Shown piece after piece: positions 46,060 to 57,119 of a stretch of DNA of 64,000 nt. Location: the NCBI GenBank assembly GCA_904066235.2, contig CAJFCV020000003.1:12276001-12340000 (forward strand), written 5' to 3'. A program made the translations under genes and the position numbers. Numbering within the stretch: position 1 is the stretch's first letter; each line of letters opens with the position of its first letter. Source of the DNA: Bursaphelenchus xylophilus. Lineage: Eukaryota; Nematoda; Chromadorea; Rhabditida; Aphelenchoididae. The notes under the pieces are model-generated. The model did no database searches. It worked only from the letters and a program-made list of their open reading frames with translations, and had not been told where the DNA came from.

Positions 46060-47062
46060 CTAGAACTCGTTGTTGATGATCATTCGACCCCAGTAGACAA
46101 GATTGAACAACGTAAACATCACTGAAATTGCGCTTTTTAGTAGTAATTTTTTTTGAAAAATTATAGTTTTTTTATTGCACGGTTAGAAGGCTCGTCGCAC
46201 AGTGCAATTTTTGCTACGCACTGTGCAAAATTTTTTTTTGTATCGCACAGTGCAAAAATTTTTTATCGCACAGTGCGAAAAAATTTCATTGCACTGTGCG
46301 ATAAAATCGTCGCACTGTGCAAATTTCTGCGGCGCACTGTGCAAAAGCTTTTTTTTGTATCGCACAGTGCAAAAAAATTTTTATTGCACTGTGCGAAAAA
46401 ATTTCATTGCACTGTGCGATAAAGTCGTCGCACTGTGCAAAAGTTTTTTTTTGTATCGCACAGTGCAAAAAAATTTTATTGCATTGTGCGAAAAATTTCA
46501 TTGGACTGTGCGATAAAATCGTCGCACTGTGCAAAAGTTTTTTTTTGTATCGCACAGTGCAAAAAAATTTTATTGCACTGTGCGATGAAATTAAAAAAAA
46601 CAATGCAAAATGCACAGTGCAAAAAAAATTTATTGCACAGTGCGATAAAATCACCGCACAGTGCGGTTTTTTCTCTACTTTTTCGGTTTAAAAATCCAAA
46701 ATTTCCACCAAATTTTTTTCAAAAACAAAACAAAACTAAAAGTCGACTTACACGGAAACAGGTACCTTGACATCAAATCCAACCTTTCGCATCGTATTAC
46801 CACTGCCGTTTTCTTCTTAAATTTGCGTTTTTTGCTCAAATCCTTGATCTTCAGCGAATTTCCCTCATTCCTCATTTTGAATCCAATCACGGCCAACTCG
46901 ATCAAAGAGCCAAAAACGAACGACATCCCGGACAGGACCCACCAATCGATGACTTTGATGTAATTGACCCGTGGCAAGTTTCGGATCACATTGCCGAATT
47001 GGAAAGTCATAGCGAGAAGAGCGTTCTGGAATTTTGCTATTATGTCAGCAATTTTCCGCAAA

Positions 47063-47106
<44 letters not shown>

Positions 47107-50100
47107 TAACGCACTGTGCACTATATGGTTTGCGACAATTCGAAAAATACTGGATTTAGGGGATTTCGAAGGTGCTGGTTTCGAAAATCATGTTCATTTT
47201 TCCTCTAGTACTATACATTACTATTCTGATACTATATAGTACGAGGTCAAAATATGGCTTTTGACGTTAATGGTGTTGTTTTGATGCTTAGCACTCTTCA
47301 AAAACACGTTTTAAAGACTTGGTGCTTACTATCTGATACTATGTAGTACGAGGTGTAAAGTTGGCCTTTAGGCGTTCGTGGTGTTGTTCTGGTGCTTAGT
47401 ACGCCGATTTTTATAGAATTCTTCATCTTTCCGCACTGTGCACTTTTCGAAATTTTTTTGCTGCACAGTGCAAACATTTTTTCGCACAGTGCAGAAATTT
47501 TTCTCTTTGCACGGTGCAAAAAAACAAAGGCTTTTTTCTCGGCGCACAGTGCGGCAAAAAATAACAATTTCTGATTGCACAGTGCAATAATCTAAATTTT
47601 ATGGCTGCACAGTGCAAAAACTAAAAACCCAAGGTTTATCGCGCCGCACTGTGCAAAATTTGTCGCTTTTGCACAGTGCAAACATTTTTTCGCACAGTGC
47701 AAAAATTTTTCTCTTTGCACGGTGCAAAAAACAAAAGCTTTTTTCTCAGCGCACAGTGCGGCAAAAAATAACACTTACGTTTGCACTGTGCAAACTTTGT
47801 CGCTTTGGCACAGTGCGATAATCATAATTTTCTGGCTGCACAGTGCAAAAACAAAAAACCCAAGGTTTGTCGCGCCGCATTGTGCAAAATTTGTCGCTTT
47901 TGCACAGTGCAATCAAAACTTTTTTTGCACTGTGCAATTGCACAGTGCGGTTAAAAATATAATAAATGCATCAAACTTATTTTTCACGCATTGTGCAAAA
48001 GCCAAAAAAAACCTAAAAAGTTCCCCTCTTACCACGCCAATCATTGTTCTGGCTGGGATCGCCCTGGGGCCCAAATAAAACGGAATCCACGATATGAAAA
48101 TTGTGAGGTATGTTGGAATATAGCCTTGCAGAAGATACCAACCATAGCGTCGTTTGAACGCGAAATGAACAGAAAGTTCATCCCAAACGCCAGCAGCGTA
48201 TTGCTGAAAAATATGAGTTGTAAAATACGAACTGAATCATCGTGTCTCGCTTACCTTCTCGATAATGTTCCAAGTGTAATTTGTCAATGAAAAGTCGGGC
48301 AATTCAATGTCCTTATAAAGAAGCACCGCTGAAGGGGCATTCCACATCATCCTGACCAAATTTCGATTGTAATTGTAGGATTCGAAGGTCAAGAAACAAG
48401 TTATCTTGTCCATGGGAAACTGAAAAGAAGAATTTTTAATTTGCACAGTGCAAAAAATTTTGATCGATTTCATGCACAGTGCAAAAACTATTATTGATTT
48501 TTTTTTCTTGCACGGTGCAAAAAATTTTTTTCGATTTTTTCGCACAGTGCAGAAAACTTTCGCTTTTCTTTTTTCGCACAATGCACAAATTTCAATCGAG
48601 TTTTTTTTCGACTTTTTTTCATACAGTGAGAAAAAAAATTCAGTTTTATTTTTTTTGCACCGTGGAAAAATTTCGACAAAATTTATTGCACGGTGCAAAT
48701 TTTTGATCCACCTTTTTTGCACAGTGAAATTCATCGACCTTTTTTTCAATTATTCTAAATACTAAAACACAAACTAAAAACAGTTCTACCTGATACAGAT
48801 CCAACAAACAAGGTCCTCTGCTCTTGATTCTCCAGCAAGACCAGATTGAGCCGTTCGGGAAGATCATCAAAAACACATTCCGAAATGGCGAGCTGTGGAT
48901 TTGAGCGCTTTTCGAATTGATAAATGCGGTGTTCGGGATCCAAATTGTATTCATCATGGTGTGGTCAAAAGATAGATTCATTTTACATGGCCTCATGTAA
49001 TCGTAGGCCAGAGCGGGGTCCTCCCAAAATTCATTGACATAGAGATCTAAAAGGGGTATTTTTGAGATGAAAAAATAAATTATAAGATTTTAGACTCCAG
49101 ATGAATGATTATAAGGCTTGGTAAAATACGCCATCAAGAAGATAAGCTGAAAGTTTTATTTTTTCCTTTTTGAAATTTGATTACTCATAAGTGAAAAAAG
49201 TATTGTTATATTAGTGATTGTAGAGTTTGAAATGAGAAGGTAAAAGTTTCCAAAATTTTTCTTCGCGCCTGTTGCTCCTTGCGGGCAGCCGACGCATATA
49301 CTGAAAACAGGGAATCTGATTAAAACAAGTCTTTTCAGCACATACGAACGTTTCTCTCTTACAGTGATCAAGATCTCCCCCGAAATGGATGAAGAGTCCC
49401 TAGATAACATCATCCTAACCTTTGGAAATGAGCAACTTTCAGTCAACCCGAAGCACCTAACTTCAGCTGCTTCACTGAATTGGCTGAAACAGCGGGGCCT
49501 CTTGTCCAAAAGCCTCATAACCGGTGAAACAAATGCCGTATGCTTTAAAATTGAAGTCTTTTCAGCACATACGAACGTTTCTCTCTTACAGTCATCAAGA
49601 TCTCCCCGAAATGGATGAAGAGTACCTGGACAACATCATCCGAACCTTTGGAAATGAGCAACTTTCAGTCAACTCAAGCACCTAACTTCAGCTGCGTCAC
49701 TGAATTGGCTGAAACAGCGGGGCCTCTTATCCAAAAGCCTCATAACCGGGGAAACAAATGCCGTATGCTTTAAAATTGAAGGCTATTTCTGTCCGTGGGA
49801 AGTGAGCTTGGATAACGTGGATCACGTGTTCACCGCGGCATATTCGTTCAATAATGGTGGCAGCATTAATTAAACTGACGAAGTGCAGATGGTTCTAACG
49901 TCGGCGTTGGATTTTTTCTCTGATCTTTTTTATAATAAAGCAATATTTTTTATGCATAAATTCCGTCAAGGTAATCATTATCGGTGTTTAACGCTTTGAC
50001 GGTTGTTGTAAATAGATTTATCGGCTGTTCTTTTTTGTAATTTCGAGACTATTTTTTTCCTAAAACTATGGAAATTCTACGTTTAGTGGACACTTTCGCC

Positions 50101-50719
50101 GGCGGAAACCCACATCCTCCCATTTTGCATAATTTTACGCGTCGCCACATCGGAACTCTCCAATTTGCGGAGACGAAAACGGCGAACTTTTGCAAGAGTC
50201 TCGAGATTTAAGTGGGCAAACTCTTGAGTATTCTTATAGCTCTGTCGGGAAAATAATGAGCACTCTGTCGGATCGAAAATTACATCGAAGCCGCGAAAAT
50301 GAATTAACAATGACAAAAATCAATTTGCTTTTCACTTCAGCGACACGATCGGCGCTGCGACATTGTGCTCATTACTTTCCCGACAGACTAAACTTCAAGC
50401 CAAAAAAATAAAAAAAAATATTTGTATGGCCAAAACGCTCACCAATTTCGAAATCCTGCGTCATCTCCGACACTGACGTCACTTCCTGCACCCATAATTC
50501 AATCCGCACCTCCACCGGATCGTTCGGCGTTTTGTGGCGATTGTAATGAACCGTTGTGTCGTACAAGATATGGTCGATGATATCCGTCTCATTGGCACAG
50601 TAATCTCGAGAAGCTTGTGCGAAATTGAACAGCAACAGGAGGAGCAGTTTTAGTATTCGAATCGTTGAGAAATGAGAGCTTGAAGCGAAAATTTCTTGGG
50701 CAAATTGAAGAAGCGGCAT
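46060..50719 (-). CDS. Cys-loop ligand-gated anion channel subunit (nematode GGR/LGC type)
   Basis: Exons 50719-50443, 49046-48790, 48419-48255, 48203-48033, 47025-46752 and 46121-46060 give a complete 401-aa receptor. It has an N-terminal signal peptide ([15 protein letters not shown]), a ligand-binding domain with a 13-residue Cys loop (C172-C186), M1 (~253-275), M2, M3 (~315-337) and M4 (~383-398). The M2 entry reads [20 protein letters not shown]; the PAR motif is typical of chloride-selective members (GABA, glycine, serotonin and related nematode channels). The M3-M4 loop is short and basic (KKRKFKKK). It probably forms pentamers in neuron or muscle membrane; the ligand cannot be told. 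A TTCTACAG lies 10 nt before the ATG (possible trans-splice site). Introns 3-4-5 spaces hold three palindrome arrays. Confidence 0.93.
46180..46672. repeat. GCACNGTGC array in the last intron of the channel gene
   Basis: About twenty-five palindromes, almost all A/T-centred, with a ~120-bp higher-order unit (CGATAAAATCGTCGCACTGT, GTGCAAAAGTTTTTTTTTGT, ATCGCACAGTGC) repeated three to four times. It occupies most of the 630-bp intron. Confidence 0.95.
47068..47102. repeat. Homopolymer A tract (~33 bp)
   Basis: An almost uninterrupted A run within the intron 47026-48032 of the minus-strand channel gene (poly-T in the transcript), about 40 nt from the acceptor. Length is likely to be variable. 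Confidence 0.9.
47147..47405. mobile_element. Fragment related to one arm of the 19328-21140 palindrome
   Basis: Matches 19580-19806 (ACTGGATTTAGGGGATTTCG, GTTAATGGTGTTGTTTTGATG, CGTTTTAAA, ACTATGTAGTACGAGGTG). Only a single arm is present, with no inverted partner. It sits directly beside a GCACNGTGC array in the channel gene's intron. Confidence 0.8.
47430..47995. repeat. GCACNGTGC array in channel gene intron
   Basis: About eighteen palindromes, with a ~220-bp higher-order duplication (AAACCCAAGGTTT(A/G)TCGCGCCGCA, AAATTTGTCGCTTTTGCACA, CGCACAGTGCGGCAAAAAAT) visible at ~47530-47700 and ~47760-47910. Confidence 0.94.
48440..48730. repeat. GCACNGTGC array, partly decayed, in channel gene intron
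   Basis: About ten copies, several with point changes (CATACAGTGAG, GCACCGTGGA, GCACAGTGAA, GCACAATGCA). This is the most degenerate of the intronic arrays, useful for judging whether spacing is kept when the motif decays. Confidence 0.85.
49332..49880 (+). pseudogene. Tandemly duplicated coding fragment in channel-gene intron
   Basis: Two ~222-bp units (49332-49554 and 49555-49775) each begin with a splice-acceptor-like CTCTTACAG and encode the same segment ([37 protein letters not shown]). The first unit is open. The second has a 1-bp deletion (CCCCC to CCCC) and a further loss near 49673 that break the frame; afterwards a tail ([20 protein letters not shown]) leads to a stop. The family is unrecognised. 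It lies on the strand opposite to the host gene. Confidence 0.5.
50240..50389. mobile_element. MITE, AGTCTGTCGGG family, in channel-gene intron 1
   Basis: CTCTGTCGGGAAAATAATGA and TCATTACTTTCCCGACAGAC are inverted ends. The interior has GAGCACTCTGTCGGATCG and AGCGACACGATCGG, placing it in the same subfamily as 28661-28810. Confidence 0.88.
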
Positions 50720-53007
50720 GACAAAGATCCTGTAGAAGAGATGAGGTAGAAAGGAGAAGCAGAGAAGCGGATTTTAGAGGAGCTGCTTCGAAAATTGATG
50801 GTCAATTTGGGCTGTTTTATGTGATAAATGTCATCATCATTATTTTGCCTTCAATCAAGAATGAAAAATCCAGTGTTGTGGTCTCTTTCGGCTGCTGAAA
50901 CAGAGATTAGTTCACAAGGAAGTACTTCAATGGCGAATGGAGTTGCATGTCGAGACATATGTCAAAAAAATCCCAGAATATGCAAAAAATTGTTGTAACA
51001 ATGTCGGCGCGCCTCTGTCTCCTTGCACAGTGAAAAATGGTTTTTTTGAGGTTTGCACTGTGCAAGGAGACAAGCATGGGAAAACGTTCAAAATGCACTC
51101 TGCAAAAGGGGGATCTCTCCATGCTCTTTATGGAAATACTAACAATTGCAAAAAGTTCTTCGCTCTCCGCGTTCGCAAAATACATAGGATGCCTCTGCGA
51201 AGCGCGAACAAAAATTTCGGGAAGTTACAACCGAAAAAAGTGTCGTCGGAAAATCTCGGCCGTCCCAAAAACCCGTCTTTTCCTTATCTCAAAAAAATTA
51301 GGAGTGACATGAAGCCGAGAAGAAACCAATTCGATTCCCAAAGGGATCCTTATTCTTTCTTCAGGCTAAAAGGGAAAATCCTTTGACGCCATAAAAGTCC
51401 CCTTCGAAATTAAAGACGTTCCGTTGGCAAACAGCGGGCTAGACGAGAAGGCGCAATAAAAAGCGGAGGAATATGGAGCTGAGCCCAAGCGTGTTGTTGT
51501 AGAAAATCACAAAGTTGAACAGGATACAGCGAATAGCATAATTTTTCAGAAATGCATAGAATCTTTGTCGCAAAAATTCTCGCACTGTGCAATTTGAAAA
51601 TTGCCGCTAATTGTCACGACTTCGCGTGCGAATTTGCATATTCCCACGGAATGACCGACAAATTGGTATAAAAAGAAGAGAAATCGGCCAATCATGATTA
51701 TTATTTTTGTGTCTGTTCTTTCCCGGTTGTGTTGTGTGCAATAAACCGTCATATTTTCTACTGTCTATTATTGATTGGTCTATGGTCTCTTGTGTTGGTA
51801 GAGTCAAGCATCCCACCGATAATTGCACTGTGAAAAATGGATCAAAATCACCGGCGCACCGTGCAAACAGATGTAAAGTTATGTGCCTCAAAAAAGTTCG
51901 CGCACTTTGAAAAGGCGTAATATATATCACACAGCGGTACAACAAATGAAAGACCTCGTTGAAAAGACGCTCCTTGTAGTTTGAAGCCAACCTCAAAAAA
52001 GCCGCTTGCACTGTGCATATTTTTCATCCAAAAAAGCTTCTTCTTCTGACATGAGATGCGGTGGGAAAAAGCTTTCGTATATTTCCTATTTTTCATATTT
52101 TCATGCGCGATCGTGTACGGTGCAAAAACTAAACAAAAGATGAAATACACCGTGCAGAACTGGCGAATTTTTGTGCACAGTGCGGACCGCGACAAAAAAT
52201 CTCCCTACACTTTATGAATAACAGCCTCAACTACCTTTACAATGTCATCAAAACACCCATCCTCTATGTCATCAAACAAAATCTTCGTCGGAAAAAAAGG
52301 TTCGTCGTGCAAGTCTGATTTCGGCCTTCAGAACAAACGAAAATAAAATTTCGGCACCTCAAGCCCCGCTTATATAATATTTCATATCGTTTATGAGCGA
52401 GCGGAGGGGAAAAGACGCTTTCGCTCTCCTTGAAAACGCCTCAGGCGCCAAGAATGGGGCCGGAAAAAAATCTTTTTTCCGCGTTTTAGGGCCGGCAGAT
52501 GTCCCCATATCCACTTCTTTTGCGGGAACGCGGCCCTCTTTTCGGCTTCAGGACTTCTGAAGGCTCGACTTCGACTCTCGACGTGTGCTGCTCAGAATTT
52601 CAGATTCTTTTTGCAGTTCTTGGAAAATTACCGCCGAAAAGAGGGGTTGAGGTCTCGCAAAATCAAATTATTTTACGATTATTATAGTAGAATCCGCAAA
52701 AAAATGTGGATTTTTTTACAGGTTTTTTCTACAGGACCAAACATAGCATTTATTTATTTATTTATTTATTTATAACTCCGATTGAATGGCAGAATTTACT
52801 CAATGGCAGTAAACATTGCGTGAAAGATGTCATAAATTACAGTTTAGAGATATGCGAAGACAAATCGAACCGTTAAAAAGGATAGTAAGTGTAATTCTGG
52901 ATATCAGAAATGCTCTACTTCATGACTCTGGGTGTTTTTTGAGATTTCAGAAATAATTTTCAGACCAAAAATACATAATATATGCAAAAAATCAAAAGGA
53001 TCAAGGG
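50720..53007. other. Intergenic region between the channel and HtrL-like genes
   Basis: No supported gene. Scattered GCACNGTGC or half-degraded motifs (51026, 51056, 51583, 51854, 52007, 52171) occur among mixed-composition DNA. A (TTTA)n microsatellite lies at 52749-52772. GC-richer pieces at 51120-51400 and 52400-52680 show no matching splice or family signals. Confidence 0.5.
52749..52772. repeat. (TTTA)n microsatellite
   Basis: Six uninterrupted TTTA units. Confidence 0.95.
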
Positions 53008-56000
53008 TTATAAGAGGCGATTGGCGAATCGCTTCCGCTGTCGCTGAAACGGCTCTCTGGGGATGACCTTGAAGGCATCCAGCCAGCCTCCATGCAGGAT
53101 ATTGAACGTGGAGCGGTAGTTTTTGATGGTGAACAGTAGGGTTGTCTGGTCGTCATCAACTTTCCCCGCATCCAAGAGCTCCACAAAGGTTTTGAGGAAG
53201 AAAACGTGGAATCTTTTGATGGTTGGAGTGTCGCCGGCCAAGACACCGCCACTGATGACATCTCGAGTCTGCCGGTAGACCTTGGACAACTCGTATCTGG
53301 AATTGGGAAACGATGAGATGGGAGAATGAGAATTTTTGCGTTCGGAAGGGACCAAAATGCGATCGCTCTCAGCGGACTTACTTTTCAATTTTCTCGGTCG
53401 GCGGACTGACTTGGATCAAGGTTATCTTTCCATGTGGAAGCTTTGGACGCCAAGTCCAGCGGGGAATTTTGTCACGTTCGCCGTGACCTGAAATAAATTT
53501 TTTAGACCGTTTTACAGATAAATTAGAAAAGATTGAGAGAAAATTTTTTTTAATTTCAAAAAAATTTTTTTTATGGGCCTGTCGGGAAAATAATGACAGA
53601 ATGGTATTTCTAAAAAAATTATTACATATGTATATTGCACTACACTTACTGTATCCCGCATCGATCCAAGCGAAAAAATTGGACTTGAATTTGGAGATGA
53701 GCGTCGCTTTGTACATGAAATACGACTTGGAGTTGACTACAATGTTGTAGTCCGCACTCCACGCCTCCGGGTGTGTCCGGAACCGCGAAGGCCATTTCTC
53801 ATCCCAATTCTCCTGTTCGTTTTGCAGAATCTCCGCAATCTCGCGCCGATGCCCGTAGAAGGGCAGGTCCTTCAAACGCATGGTCACCATCTGAATGCGA
53901 CGCTGAATTTCCTCGGGGTAGATTTTGATATATTGCGCAACTTTTTCGTCTCCAAAAATTACTATAGGATTTGGCATTCGGATTAAGTGGTTGAGAGATT
54001 CGAGGTAGAGGTCGAACGGGCGGGTAAATTGAATCCAATCGCCGCGACCGATGTCGAAGAGAGCGGTGACAATGATTGGAGGCTGAAAAATTGAGATTTT
54101 CAGGGAAATTGGAGGTAGGAAATGGATTTTTTTTTCAAAAATTTTGAGTTAAAAAATTGCACGGTGTAGAAAAAGCTTTTCGTATTTTGCAGTGAAGTCT
54201 CAAAAAAATTTTTTAAATATTTTTTCTGCACTGTGCAGCAAAAATAAATGGAAAAACAAGGATAAAAATTAGAAAACGGCCAACCAAACAAAAAAATTAC
54301 AAAAGTGTTATTTTGGGCACTCCAAACTTGTTTCTCGCCGCTTCGAATCTCCTCAAACGCTTGATTTATGACTTCCAGATCTGTGGTTGCCAATAATTCG
54401 GAGGCCAATTCTTCAGGGGTTTTTCTCCACACAGGTTTGGGCTAAAATACGGCACTCAAAAAAAAATCAAAAAATAAAAAATAAAAATAAGAAAAAACCG
54501 AAAAAAGTTATTTTGTTTGTTACTCCACAGCAATTACCAAGCCCAAAAAAAATTTACTCACCAAATTCTCCAATTTTGCACTGCTTTTGGTCGTAAAAGT
54601 TGCTTTAAAAGTGAAATTTCTTTGGATTTTGGTCGATTTTTCGCTCAATTTCGGCGTACTCGTTATCATTTCGGGTTGAGATGGGGTTTGACTAGAGATG
54701 GGGTCCGTGGTTGTTGATATTGGAAATTGTCCGGTGACTGGCGCCGAGGCTATGACCCGTTGAAAAGGCAAATGACCTAGATGAAGGAGATCGTCCTGAA
54801 AAAGAAAAGTTTAGATAAAGTACGAAAAAACGGGGAAGAGCTTTATATTTGAGAAAGTTTTGAGATATTTTTGTTAAAATTGGCAAGGAAATTGAAATTT
54901 TTTTGGGACTGGGGGATTGATCGCTAGAAGCCTTCTATGGAAGGCGTGAGGAATACAAAGGCCGTCCGTTGTTGAGATTACCGGCCGGCAGGTTCTTTCT
55001 TTGGAACTGTGATACATGAGGTGGCTCACTTCGCCGGCGGGATATACTCCAAAGCATCGCGAACAGGTGACTGTCACGGTAGGTCGAACTGGATGCCCAA
55101 ACACAGAGATTAGAGGTGGACCCAAAGTTTGTGAACGACAGTATGAAATACCCGACCGTCTTTTTGAAGAGGACCTATATATAGAAGGCGGGTGCAATAC
55201 AGCGGTTGCCCGAACAGCCGCCACGGAGTACATCGCCTCAAGAGGTCCAAGAGGTGGTACTGTATCAATACTAGCGTCTGGGCGGATGGTCTTCAGAAGG
55301 TTTGAATTCGTTCCGAGGTCAACATTAATGGTGTACGCACAAGAACGTCCTAAACAAACGTCCCGTTTGTTGAATCTGGTGGCAGACTCGTGCTTGGAGT
55401 TGTGATACACGAGCTGGCTCACTTCGCCGACGGGATATACTCCAAAGCATCGTGGACAGGCTAGTGTCATGGTAGCCGATGGTCATTGTGGTGCAGAAAG
55501 GTCCAACGGAAGTTATAGTGCCCGGCGTAAAAGCTTCCGAAGACGTATAATGATGTTTTTGTTTTCTTGATTTTTTTAGATGTTGTTTATAATTTTACCT
55601 ATTCTTTATGAATTAATAAGATAATTAAACCTTTGTCAAATGATTACGAATTCACCTTCTTGATTCCCTGGAATTCCGAACTTGGAAAAAGAAATTGTAT
55701 TTCGTGTGAAACACCCGACACACGTGTGTCAACTTTTCCACGTATTTTTTTCACTTTTCCTCCAGTTAATTCAGTCCCACCTCCCAACTTACAGTGAATT
55801 TTATGTCATTTGGCTCCAAAACTCGCTCAAATCGGATTTCGCTGAAATTTTCAAATTTTTCTTCAGCCTCATCAAACTCATCGCTCTCAAAATTCGGTTG
55901 AAACATCGCCAAAATGAAGCTGTCAAAGAGTCCCAAAAGCACTCCAAGACTCAGCAAGACTGTGAGGAGTAGGATGATGACAGTGATGGTGCGATATGGT

Positions 56001-56098
56001 CGTTCTGAGGACTTGCTCAAAAAAGAGGTCAGGGTGGACGAGGAGGACGACGCACTGGAGCGGGTGGCGTCCGGCGCTCGCGAATACGCCACCCGCAT
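53008..56098 (-). CDS. Type II membrane protein with HtrL/YibB-like domain, 502 aa
   Basis: Exons 56098-55793, 54795-54562, 54441-54301, 54082-53650, 53487-53382 and 53296-53008 give 1509 nt in one frame. A cytosolic Ser/Thr-rich N-terminus and a single membrane segment (~residues 38-60, ITVIILLLTVLLSLGVLLGL) are followed by a Ser/Thr/Pro-rich stem and a globular domain from ~228. The domain opens with IIVTALFDIGRGDWIQF and contains NPIVIFGDE and HGKITLIQ, features of the HtrL/YibB family (related to nucleotide-sugar glycosyltransferase folds; found in bacterial LPS loci and nematode membrane proteins). A Golgi-type topology and a glycan role are inferences. The exon 3 donor could alternatively lie at the GTTTGG upstream. 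Intron 1 carries a C2H2-like repeated module. Confidence 0.82.
54874..55470 (-). other. Open frame with two C2H2-like repeats, probably mobile or duplicated
   Basis: A 198-codon frame inside intron 1 of the HtrL-like gene contains two copies of a pattern C-x2-C-x14-H-x4-H (ACPRCFGVYPVGEVSQLVYH and TCSRCFGVYPAGEVSHLMYH). The intervening ~110 residues are unrelated. Single copies of the module occur at 57865-57935 and 59770-59845 on the same strand. It resembles a zinc-finger-like repeat that has been copied around; whether it is expressed is unknown. Confidence 0.45.
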
Positions 56099-56694
56099 TT
56101 TTAGAGGTTTCGTGGTGGGGTAGATTAGATAGAGATGTCCATAAAGCGATTAGAGAGCTGAAAAAGTGTTATGGAGTTTTGGACAAAAAAATTTTTTTAT
56201 TAAAATGTAAAATACGCCCGTTTGAGTGTCGATTCTGTAAAAAAACTTGTATTTCAAGGCGGATAAAAGCAAAAAATAACAAAAAACAAAAATAGCAAAA
56301 AAAAAATGAAAATTCAAAAAAAAAATTAATATCTGTCCGTCTCCTAACTTCCCGTCTTCTCTAAAACTCCCCAAAAAATAAAAATCAATTCAAAAAATTC
56401 TCCACAGTTTCCCCTTTTTCTTTTTATAAATATGTATATAGTATGTATAACATAAATTGAAAAGAAGAATCATCTCTGACACGTTCCCTCCAAAAGGAAT
56501 TTTCGAATCTTTTTTGCGTTACTTTTCACGGAAATGCGATCAAAAATTTGTTTCTCTCATTAAAAAATCAAACCCATAAACATGGATTTGCGACCGTAAA
56601 AACATGATGATAATCAATTTCGAAGGAGGGTGAATCATGTATAGGTGTTCTTTAAATGGGCTGAGATAAATAATTAAAAATGAAATTTCAGCAC

Positions 56695-57065
56695 AGTGCA
56701 AAAAAATTTTTGTTTTTTCTTTCTTTGCACTGTGCGGAAGCAAGGATTTTTCGCACAGTGCAAAAAATCAAAATTCCTACACCGTGCGGAATCAAAATTT
56801 TTGCACCGTGCAAAAGCAATTTTTTCACGCACTGCGCAAAAAGTAAAAACTACACACAGTGCGAAGATGGAATTTTTCTGCACCGTGTAAAAATAAAAAA
56901 TCTCCGCACCGTGCAAAATCGACAGCTTTTCGCACTGCGCAAACTTCAAATAAAAATTCGCGCACCGTGCAGAAACAATTCTTTTTTCACGCACTGTGCA
57001 AAAATGAAATTTTTTTGCACTGTGCAAAAAATCAAAATCGCTATTTTTCGCACTGTGCAAAAAAA
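56695..57065. repeat. GCACNGTGC array upstream of the HtrL-like gene
   Basis: About fifteen palindromes with A-rich spacers, ~600 bp upstream of the start codon. Several copies have a changed arm (GCACTGCGCAAA twice, ACACAGTGCG, GCACCGTGTA). Confidence 0.93.
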
Positions 57066-57119
57066 TTTCAAAACGAAAATCTCTAAAAATAATAAAAAAC
57101 AACTAAAAATCGTTTAGCA

